In this document: one piece after another, positions 1-5,941 of the stretch | Position numbering within the stretch: the first letter of the stretch is position 1 | Layout of the letters: each line of letters opens with the position of its first letter | Assembly (NCBI GenBank): GCA_021772355.1 | Contig: JAJFMB010000198.1 | Coordinates: forward strand, 1-7,054 | Origin: Chlamydiota bacterium | Lineage (GTDB): Bacteria; Chlamydiota; Chlamydiia; Chlamydiales; JAJFMB01 | DNA: 7,054 bases | Direction: 5' to 3' | Made by a program: the position numbers and the translations under genes | Notes under the pieces: generated by a model | The model's database searches: none | Seen by the model: only the letters and a program-made list of their open reading frames with translations | Told to the model about the DNA's origin: nothing

Positions 1-622
1 CGAAGGGCATCAGAAGCAGTTCTTTAATCAATTTAGAAGAGGAGATGAGGTGAGGGTGTGCGATAACGGCAAATCCGTTGGCTTGATGAATAGCAGAAAG
101 TGTTTCTTCGACAGAAATAGGTTCCCCGGCAACGTAGCAGAGTTTGTTTTCTCCGAGGTATTTCTTAAATGCCTGGGCGATGGAGGGGACATATCCTTTC
201 TCAACCATGGCCTTTGCAATGTGTGGTCTTCCCATCGTATGTGTTTCATCACTTGCCTCAATATCGATAGGCATATTGCGCTGCTTGAGTTTTTCTATAA
301 TCGCTAAGTTCCGCGCTTCGCGTCTTATTTTATGTCGTTCGCAAAGCGAAAGAATCGAAGGCGCATTTTCTTGGAAGCTGTAGCCGAGGATATGCACGCT
401 TTTGGCGCGGTGAGTAGAGGAAAACTCTACGCCGGTTATGATCGGGAATGCACAAGAGTGAGCGTAGGGCAATGCATCTTTGTAGGCGAAGATACTATCA
501 TGATCAGTGATAGCAAGGCCTTGAAGATTATTTTCTCGTGCATGATCGATCAGCTCAATGGGGGTCATGGTGCCGTCGGAACAAGTGCTATGACAGTGGA
601 GGTCAGCGCGAAATTCACTCAT
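1..622 (-). CDS. PHP-domain phosphoesterase (TrpH/YciV/RNase AM-like), 3' end cut by window
   Basis: This gene starts at ATG 622 and stays open for 207 codons to the window edge. It encodes a PHP-superfamily metal-dependent phosphoesterase. Visible motifs are DLHCHSTCSDG (residues 7-17, metal ligands His9, His11, Asp16), ITDHDS (38-43), GVEFS (64-68), HILGY (77-81), a GRPHIAKAMVEKGYV segment (131-145), FKKYL (152-156) and AHP (188-190). This order matches E. coli YciV/RNase AM and Chromobacterium TrpH. Those enzymes hydrolyse 3',5'-nucleoside bisphosphates, and RNase AM also trims RNA 5' ends in the cytoplasm. The family is about 280-290 residues, so roughly 75 C-terminal residues, including the late metal-binding Asp/His motif, lie outside. 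The start overlaps the murB stop by 8 bases (ATGAGTGA), and a GAGGTG lies 13 bases upstream, so translation is probably coupled to murB. The PHP family is certain; the exact substrate is inferred. Confidence 0.9.
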   Translation of the reverse strand, partial: MSEFRADLHCHSTCSDGTMTPIELIDHARENNLQGLAITDHDSIFAYKDALPYAHSCAFPIITGVEFSSTHRAKSVHILGYSFQENAPSILSLCERHKIRREARNLAIIEKLKQRNMPIDIEASDETHTMGRPHIAKAMVEKGYVPSIAQAFKKYLGENKLCYVAGEPISVEETLSAIHQANGFAVIAHPHLISSSKLIKELLLMPF

Positions 623-1475
623 AAGGGATATAACGCACCTCGTCGATAAGTTCTAGGCCTGTTTGTTTTTGAATTTTCTCTTTAACGAGTGCCATCAAAG
701 CGCGCACGTCATCTGAGGAGGCATTTTCCTTATTCACAATAAAATTGCCGTGAAGAGAAGAGACTTGAGCTCCTCCGATCTGCATACCTTTGAGTTGGCA
801 TTGATCGATTAAAGCACCTGCAGAGTGATTGGGTGGATTACGAAAGACGCAGCCTGCTGATTTTTCACCGTAAGGCTGTGTTGATTTACGGTACGTGATG
901 ATCTGTATTTGTTTCTCTCGAGCTTCTTCTGAAGGAGCTAAATGAAATGTCGCAGCGGCAATAGCCCCTGGTTTTTCATGGAATGTAGAGGCGCGGTAGG
1001 AAAAGTTAAGGGCGTCTTTTGGGTAGTGGTGCAGCTCGCCTTTGGTGTCGACAAAATCTACCGAGGCAAGTGTTTCACAAGTTTCTGTTCCGTTTGCCCC
1101 TGCGTTCATAAAGACAGCGCCTCCCACTGTTCCGGGAATGCCCGAAGCAAACTCAAGGCCTGTCCACCCCTTTCGTGCTGTCAGAGCTCCAAGGCGAGAG
1201 AATGAGGTGCCTGCGCCGACATAGTAGTGTCCAGGTTGTGGCGTCTCGATGAAGGTGATTTTATTCTGGATAACTAAACCGTTAAATCCGCGGTTGTCAA
1301 ATAGGCAGTTGGATCCTTTGCCTAAGATAAAATAAGGGATTTCATGTTTTGAGCAGTAGGATAGTGATTTTTGCAAGGACTCGATGGATTCTACCGTGAT
1401 AAAATAACGGGCCGGACCACCAATACCAAAAGTGGAGTAATCTTTGAGAAGTTTGTCTTTTTCAAACTCAATCAT
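615..1475 (-). CDS. murB: UDP-N-acetylenolpyruvoylglucosamine reductase MurB (type II)
   Basis: MurB reduces UDP-GlcNAc-enolpyruvate to UDP-MurNAc with NADPH and FAD, the second step of cytoplasmic peptidoglycan precursor synthesis. The 286-residue protein is full length for a short (type II) MurB. It shows the FAD-binding N-terminal segment YSTFGIGGPARYF (13-25), LGKGSNCLFDNRGFNG (51-66), GAGTSFSRL (87-95), GLEFASGIPGTVGGAVFMNAG (106-126), SYRAS with the expected active-site Arg161, SAGCVFRNP (206-214), and a C-terminal DEVR with catalytic-type Glu279. The proton-donor position, usually Ser (for example SAGSVF-like), is Cys209 here. The start is fixed by family homology: little protein precedes the first motif, and ATG 1475 overlaps the nusB stop by 8 bases (ATGATTGA). 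There is no good Shine-Dalgarno, so expression probably depends on coupling to nusB. The gene overlaps the downstream PHP gene in the same way. Confidence 0.97.
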   Translation of the reverse strand: MIEFEKDKLLKDYSTFGIGGPARYFITVESIESLQKSLSYCSKHEIPYFILGKGSNCLFDNRGFNGLVIQNKITFIETPQPGHYYVGAGTSFSRLGALTARKGWTGLEFASGIPGTVGGAVFMNAGANGTETCETLASVDFVDTKGELHHYPKDALNFSYRASTFHEKPGAIAAATFHLAPSEEAREKQIQIITYRKSTQPYGEKSAGCVFRNPPNHSAGALIDQCQLKGMQIGGAQVSSLHGNFIVNKENASSDDVRALMALVKEKIQKQTGLELIDEVRYIPYE

Positions 1476-1974
1476 CTTTTTGTTGTTGGATAGCTTCCTC
1501 TGCGAGTTTTTCTGTCTCTTTTAAAGCTTCTGATGATTGCTTCAACACTTCTTCATTAGCTGTTTCACCCACACTTTCTTGAAACAAAGCGTCGAGGATA
1601 GCATTTACAAAGTTGGCTGATTCAGGAGAGCTAAACTTACGCGCTAAGCGCATCGCTTCGGCAATGGCCACTTTTGGAGGAATCTCTTCGTCAAATAGGA
1701 GCTCGTAGACGCCGAGTCGTAAAACGTTTTTTTCAACGCGATGAATGCGATTAAAAGCGTAGGAGTGAGAAGTTTGGGTAATGAGATTGTCGATTTCAGA
1801 AAGGTCATTTTTGAGATCGTCGTATCTCTCCTGAGCTAGAGTGATATTTTTTTTTGAAATCTCAAGTTCTTTCATTAATAGATCATTGATATCTTTGCTT
1901 TCAGCAAGCCCTAAATCAGAGCTGTAAAGCATTTGAAAGACAACTTCTCGTAATTTTTTTTGTGGCAACGTCAT
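1468..1974 (-). CDS. nusB: Transcription antitermination factor NusB
   Basis: NusB binds boxA RNA together with ribosomal protein S10 (NusE) and promotes antitermination, mainly of rRNA operons. From the chosen start the protein is 168 residues. It begins with the helix LREVVFQMLYSSDLG (8-22), then carries the conserved C-terminal half: RVEKNVLRLGVYELLF (79-94), PPKVAIAEAMRLARKFSSPE (99-118) and FVNAILDAL (122-130). About 38 further residues form a Glu/Lys/Gln-rich tail not needed for the NusB fold. I prefer ATG 1974 because AGGA (1987-1984) sits 9 bases upstream. An in-frame ATG at 1992 would add MLGLFT but has no clear ribosome binding site. The gene follows the 711-residue gene by 35 bases and overlaps murB by 8 bases. 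It contains A-runs of 8 and 9 on the coding strand. Confidence 0.95.
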   Translation of the reverse strand: MTLPQKKLREVVFQMLYSSDLGLAESKDINDLLMKELEISKKNITLAQERYDDLKNDLSEIDNLITQTSHSYAFNRIHRVEKNVLRLGVYELLFDEEIPPKVAIAEAMRLARKFSSPESANFVNAILDALFQESVGETANEEVLKQSSEALKETEKLAEEAIQQQKDD

Positions 1975-1983
1975 AGTGAACAA

Positions 1984-1987
1984 TCCT
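1984..1987 (-). promoter_or_regulatory. Shine-Dalgarno deciding the nusB start
   Basis: On the minus strand AGGA (within TTAGGATT) lies 9 bases upstream of ATG 1974. The alternative in-frame ATG at 1992 is preceded by AATATCCGGT, which lacks a purine-rich site. This favours 1974 as the nusB start. Confidence 0.5.
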
Positions 1988-2009
1988 AACATACCGGATA
2001 TTTATTAGG

Positions 2010-4145
2010 TTAGGGCAATTTGAGATCGTCATCAACCTCAGGAATGGAAAGAGGTGATGGTCCTTGGCTCCGCAAACCAGAAAAATATTGGCGGCAAAAG
2101 GTGCAGATTTTGATGTCTAACGTTGGTGTTGCTGGAGCGTCGATCTTAGGAGTAATGTTACGATTTACCCCTTTAATCATCGCATCAACAATGACTAGGA
2201 AAATATTTTCATCACATTTATTGTGAACGGAAATACCTGAAACTTGAAGAATTTTTTGAGCGCCGTCAACATCAAGATCGCGTGTTGGGGTATACATAAG
2301 TCTTAAGCTATTTTCGACGTTAGATTTATAGACGGGGGCATTTTGTAAAAATAATGCATTAAAATGAGCAATAACGTGTACAGCTCGACTACAAGGCGTA
2401 ACGTCAAGCCCGGTAGATTCGACAGATGTAAGCATTTTGTCTTTCTCGGCTTGAGAAGCATTTGGATCGATAAATAATTCGAGAAGTTCGCGTCTGATCA
2501 GTGTCCAATATTCGAAATTAATTCTTACGTCACTTTTTTCTAAGGCATCGAGTTTGGGTACCAAACTGTGGCCTTCTGGATTGCTAAATAGAGCTCTATA
2601 TACAGAAGTGGAAACCTTAGCAGGAACCTTTGTTAAATTATCTTTTAGTCTAGCTTTTTCAGGAGGAGATGTTTTTTTCTTTCCTGGGGAAGAGGAAGAG
2701 GAAGAAGTTTTCATTTGATCTATACTGGAGAGCGAGTCAGATTTCGCTTTAGACATACGGACGGTGGTACGAATCTCTATGAGAATTGCCAGTATGCGTA
2801 TTCGAAACAGTTCCACTGCCTGTTCGGATGTTATCTGCTCTAAAAAGATACTCCTCCACAATTTTATGACAAAAGGTCTTAAAATTTTTTCAATTTGGGC
2901 ATCAATTCCTCGATTAACTTCATGGTGTGGCAACACAAGGGCTGTTGACTGTTCCCATGCTAAGATTGAGTTTAATGGCATCGTGCTCTGACTTGGGGAG
3001 AAGGTAAAAAGTATTTGCGCTAAGGGTGAGAGCCTTAAAAATTCACCTGATTGCTTGATTTTTTTCGGAAGAGAATCCAAGCGATGATGCACTTTTAGTG
3101 CGTATGGAAAAAGAGGGTCGCTGCTGATTAAGCCAATGAATTCCTCTGTGTCTATCCATTTTTTATCCAATATTTTATTTACAGTACTGTCTAAAACACT
3201 GATTCGCAAGTTGTCATACTGAAGCATTACTAACGCCAGATCTAACAACTCGTCGGAAGAACAATCATTAGTAGTCTGCAATCTAGTGAAGTTCTCTTCT
3301 ATCTGAGTCAAAAGTTCCTTCATCGTATTGATGACTTGAGTTTGTTGCTCAATCCAAACATTGACTGATGAAGACGTACTATCGTTTTTTGGAAAATCAT
3401 CCCATTTCTTCTTAACTAACCTAGGATAATCATCGATTTGTTGCCGTTGAGAGCGAACGAGCGCGTAATTGTTTCTTATCCAGCTTGCTATTTTTTCTTT
3501 ATCTTTCTTTTGGTTTTCGTTTGACCATTCTGTATGAAGAGCACGTCTAAGTTGTTCTATGTCAGGTTTATTATTGAGGCCGAAATAACGATTTTGAGCT
3601 TTAATAAAAAGTATAATATTTTCTTTCTTCTGCGAAAAATAGTTTTGCGATTGGTTTTTAATAAATATTTCGATGCCATCTTCTTCATCGATAAATTGTA
3701 TACAAGATGCAAATACGTTTAGCTGTGCAATGTGCTTATCGCTAAAGTCACGGTCTAAAGGGTAACCCCCAATAGACGAGTGAGCAGCACTCCATTCAGT
3801 AATTTGTGGATGTTCTAATTGGAGGTGGGGGTTTAGCGAAGCTTGAAGTCGTGTTTCAGTTGCAAAGACATATTTATTGCCCGTAGCAATATAGTCACAC
3901 ATTTCTTTAAATTGAACGATGCGACGCATACTGTGCCAAATACATGCCGTTTCTAATGTTACGCCCTTACTTAATTCTCCGGAAATCCAACTTGGAGGGA
4001 TGTCAGTAACCCATCGACCTTTGGTTGTCCCTCGCACCAGTAATTGCGAAATCGTTTCTTGTAGTGATTCAAGCCGTTCGTAGATATGGTGATGAGGGTT
4101 TCCAGGATAACTACAAAGTGTTACGTGATTACCTTGATTGTTCAT
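2010..4145 (-). CDS. Hypothetical protein, 711 residues, no recognised domain
   Basis: I do not recognise this protein. It starts at ATG 4145 (GGA 5 bases upstream, TTGGATATTAATG) and ends at TAA 2012-2010. It has no signal peptide and no clear membrane-spanning segment, so it looks soluble. Residues 1-460 are predominantly charged/amphipathic and probably helical, with segments around 205-240 and 265-292 that could form short coiled coils. A low-complexity linker follows (about 464-506) with six serines at 481-486 and many Lys/Pro, then a second probable globular part (about 510-660) and an acidic C-terminal tail. The only metal-site-like motif is a single CTFC (Cys681, Cys684), which is not enough to call a zinc site. 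The two-part layout with a basic Ser/Pro/Lys linker resembles lineage-specific proteins of intracellular bacteria, but an effector role is only a guess. It lies directly upstream of nusB on the same strand and may share its transcript. Confidence 0.85.
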   Translation of the reverse strand: MNNQGNHVTLCSYPGNPHHHIYERLESLQETISQLLVRGTTKGRWVTDIPPSWISGELSKGVTLETACIWHSMRRIVQFKEMCDYIATGNKYVFATETRLQASLNPHLQLEHPQITEWSAAHSSIGGYPLDRDFSDKHIAQLNVFASCIQFIDEEDGIEIFIKNQSQNYFSQKKENIILFIKAQNRYFGLNNKPDIEQLRRALHTEWSNENQKKDKEKIASWIRNNYALVRSQRQQIDDYPRLVKKKWDDFPKNDSTSSSVNVWIEQQTQVINTMKELLTQIEENFTRLQTTNDCSSDELLDLALVMLQYDNLRISVLDSTVNKILDKKWIDTEEFIGLISSDPLFPYALKVHHRLDSLPKKIKQSGEFLRLSPLAQILFTFSPSQSTMPLNSILAWEQSTALVLPHHEVNRGIDAQIEKILRPFVIKLWRSIFLEQITSEQAVELFRIRILAILIEIRTTVRMSKAKSDSLSSIDQMKTSSSSSSPGKKKTSPPEKARLKDNLTKVPAKVSTSVYRALFSNPEGHSLVPKLDALEKSDVRINFEYWTLIRRELLELFIDPNASQAEKDKMLTSVESTGLDVTPCSRAVHVIAHFNALFLQNAPVYKSNVENSLRLMYTPTRDLDVDGAQKILQVSGISVHNKCDENIFLVIVDAMIKGVNRNITPKIDAPATPTLDIKICTFCRQYFSGLRSQGPSPLSIPEVDDDLKLP

Positions 4146-4327
4146 TAATATCCAATTGTTTATTTTTAGTTAAACTATTGTAGTCTATATTGTTATATTA
4201 AATCAATTATATTAGTTGTGTGGTTAATTAAATTATTTAATAGGTGTCGGTGAAGAAATTCAACAAATTGGTAGCACTAAAATAGCGCAAGTATTACGTT
4301 GAAAATCTGGTTAATTTTTTTGAATAG
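4146..4327. other. AT-rich divergent intergenic region
   Basis: This 182-base spacer separates the divergent 711-residue gene and the exonuclease gene. It is markedly more AT-rich than the flanking genes and holds no credible coding sequence or structured RNA that I can see. It carries a plausible promoter for the minus-strand unit, an 8-base direct repeat TTATATTA (4193-4200 and 4207-4214), and two copies of TGGTTAATT (4221-4229 and 4308-4316). For the exonuclease the best I can find is TTGGTA (4269-4274) with TATTAC 18 bases further on, a weak candidate that I do not annotate separately. Confidence 0.7.
4177..4206 (-). promoter_or_regulatory. Candidate sigma70-type promoter for the 711-residue gene (and perhaps nusB-murB-PHP)
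   Basis: Read on the minus strand, TTGATT (4206-4201) and TACAAT (4182-4177) are separated by 18 bases and match 4/6 and 5/6 of the sigma70 consensus. Initiation near 4170 would leave a leader of about 25 bases before ATG 4145. The region is AT-rich, so a chance match is possible. No other convincing promoter was seen upstream of nusB. Confidence 0.4.
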
Positions 4328-4933
4328 ATGGCTATGTTAGGAATTTTTTTAGATATAGAAGCAACAGGTTTGGATTTCACCAAACATCATGTAATCGATA
4401 TTGCTCTAAAAGTGATTGATCTGACGACAGGTGATTTTAAAGGGTCGTATCAAAGCATCGTAAAACAAGATGAAAAGGCGTGGAAGGCAAGCGACCCTTT
4501 TAGCCTAAAAATTAACGGCTTTACTTGGGAAATGGTTCAATCAGGAAAAGTTCCCTCTTTAGTTGCCGATGAGATTATGACATTGCTTGATCATCTGCAT
4601 GTCGAAAGAGGAAAGGCAGTTTTTATTTGTCAGAACCCCTCTTTTGATCGTGGCTTTTTTACGCAACTCATCGAGCCTTATACTCAGGAAAAGCATCACT
4701 GGCCCTATCATTGGTTGGATTTAGCTTCCATGTATTGGGCCATGTTAGCAAAAAAAAATGCTGAGAGTGGAGTGCCATTTCCGGAAAAAATATCCCTTTC
4801 AAAAAATTCAATTGCAAAAGTGTATGAAATAGGCTCTGAAGCCGAGCCGCATAGAGCTATAAATGGTGTGAATCATCTTATTGAGTGCTATGAAGCTGTT
4901 CTAGGAACAAACCTTTGTAAGGAACCGGTATAA
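4328..4933 (+). CDS. DEDDh-type 3'-5' exonuclease (DnaQ/oligoribonuclease superfamily)
   Basis: This 201-residue protein has the RNase H-like exonuclease fold of the DnaQ/Orn superfamily, which removes nucleotides from DNA or RNA 3' ends with two metal ions. Motif I is LDIEATGLD (8-16; Asp9, Glu11). Motif II is CQNPSFDRGFF (101-111; Asp107). WLDLASMYWA (129-138) resembles the second Asp-containing strand and helix of oligoribonuclease. Motif III is PHRAINGVNH (174-183), with the catalytic-type His175. The Asp expected five residues after that His (HRALDD in most relatives) is Gly180, preceded by Asn179, so the motif is incomplete. No polymerase or other domain is fused. An in-frame TAG directly precedes ATG 4328, so the start is here or at ATG 4334; neither has a good Shine-Dalgarno. 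It is probably co-transcribed with the next gene, 3 bases away. Superfamily is clear; whether it proofreads, degrades short RNA or repairs DNA is not. Confidence 0.88.
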   Translation: MAMLGIFLDIEATGLDFTKHHVIDIALKVIDLTTGDFKGSYQSIVKQDEKAWKASDPFSLKINGFTWEMVQSGKVPSLVADEIMTLLDHLHVERGKAVFICQNPSFDRGFFTQLIEPYTQEKHHWPYHWLDLASMYWAMLAKKNAESGVPFPEKISLSKNSIAKVYEIGSEAEPHRAINGVNHLIECYEAVLGTNLCKEPV

Positions 4934-4936
4934 TCG

Positions 4937-5941
4937 ATGTTTAAGCGTGCCTATACTTTTGATGATGTCGCATTGGTGCCACAATTTAATAATATTCCCT
5001 CGCGCACAGAACCTAATTTAGACTCATGGCTTACGAGAGATCGCAAAATTGGTATCCCTCTTTTAGCGTCGAATATGGATACAGTCATTAGTGACGAGCT
5101 GGCTGAGGTGATGTTGCGAAATGATTCTGTCCCAATTTTTCATCGCTTCACTGAATTTGAAGATCAGGCAAGCTGGGTTAAAAAATTTGGGAACAAAACT
5201 TTCATATCTTGTGGTATCCACGAACACCGTATTGAGACGACGCAAAAACTGCTTGATCTGGGAGCTGCTGGCGTATGCATTGATGTGGCTCATGGTCACT
5301 CTGATCGCATGTTTCGAATGATTGAGGCATTAAAACGTTCTCATCCCGATAAGGATATAATTGCTGGAAATGTATGCACGCCCATGGCGTATCATGATTT
5401 GGTCAATGCTGGGGCAGATGCTGTTAAAGTGGGGGTTGGGCCTGGCGCTGCCTGTACGACTCGCATCACCACTGCATTTGGTGTTCCACAGTTCACAGCG
5501 ATCTACGAATGTGCTCAAATAGCCGAAAAGCTTCGTATCCCTTTAATAGCCGACGGTGGGATACGTAATTCACGTGACGTGGTTCTTTGCTTAGCCGCAG
5601 GTGCTAGCACTGTGATGATAGGTAAGCTGTTTGCGCTTACAGAAGAGAGTGCAGCTCCAAAATCTGAAAATGGGCAAGAGGCAAAATACCGCGGTCAAGC
5701 AAGTGAAGATTTTCAAACCGATTTCTATGGAGCGCTTAAGGAAAAAACGGTTGCTGAGGGTGTGGATTTTTGGGCGCCAGTTAGCGGCACAGCCCAGCAA
5801 CTAATTGATCAATTGTTAGGCGGGCTACGTAGTGGCATGACATACGGTGGCGCACGGAGCATCAAAGAATTACAGCGAAAAGCTGAATTTGTCGAAGTAA
5901 CCCAAACATACAGCAAAGAAAGTCATCCTAGAGAGGGGTGA
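4937..5941 (+). CDS. guaC: IMP dehydrogenase/GMP reductase family enzyme without CBS domains, probably GMP reductase
   Basis: This 334-residue TIM-barrel oxidoreductase belongs to the IMPDH/GMPR family. Motifs are FDDVALVPQ (8-16), ASNMDTV (44-50), IDVAHGHS (115-122), IAGNVCTP (142-149), GVGPGAACTTR (166-176, nucleophile Cys173), IADGGIR (204-210), VMIGKLFALTEES (226-238), an active-site flap with AEG (273-275), and LLGGLRSGMTYGGA (293-306). The barrel runs through without the CBS pair found between strands in typical IMPDH. PIFHRF (66-71) and IDVAHGHS resemble GMP reductases, and the Arg-Tyr dyad of the IMPDH flap is not visible (TDFYGA instead). I therefore favour GMP reductase (GMP to IMP and NH3 using NADPH, purine interconversion in the cytosol), but a CBS-less IMPDH remains possible. 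AAGGA lies 13 bases before the start, a rather long spacing. The 3' end overlaps the convergent methyltransferase gene by 14 bases. Confidence 0.85.
   Translation: MFKRAYTFDDVALVPQFNNIPSRTEPNLDSWLTRDRKIGIPLLASNMDTVISDELAEVMLRNDSVPIFHRFTEFEDQASWVKKFGNKTFISCGIHEHRIETTQKLLDLGAAGVCIDVAHGHSDRMFRMIEALKRSHPDKDIIAGNVCTPMAYHDLVNAGADAVKVGVGPGAACTTRITTAFGVPQFTAIYECAQIAEKLRIPLIADGGIRNSRDVVLCLAAGASTVMIGKLFALTEESAAPKSENGQEAKYRGQASEDFQTDFYGALKEKTVAEGVDFWAPVSGTAQQLIDQLLGGLRSGMTYGGARSIKELQRKAEFVEVTQTYSKESHPREG

Noticed and set aside
50..649. Overlapping plus-strand open frames opposite the PHP gene
   Set aside because: The minus strand encodes a clear PHP phosphoesterase with conserved motifs throughout; the plus frames have no recognisable motif and are antisense shadows.
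942..1224. Plus-strand open frames opposite murB
   Set aside because: They lie fully inside the conserved murB coding region on the other strand and show no protein features.
1993..2050. A separate promoter directly upstream of nusB
   Set aside because: The possible -35/-10 pairs (for example TTGCCC with TATGTT) are poor or badly spaced. Read-through from the 711-residue gene is at least as likely.
3534..3722. Plus-strand 62-codon frame inside the 711-residue gene
   Set aside because: Hydrophobic-looking but antisense to a long continuous frame, with no ribosome binding site or homology that I recognise.
4244..4285. Short GTG-started frame (13 codons) in the divergent intergenic region, considered as a leader peptide
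   Set aside because: No Shine-Dalgarno, no run of regulatory codons and no attenuator hairpin nearby, so there is not enough to call a gene.
4146..4327. tRNA, small RNA or riboswitch in the AT-rich spacer
   Set aside because: No cloverleaf, T-loop consensus or stable paired structure could be seen by eye.
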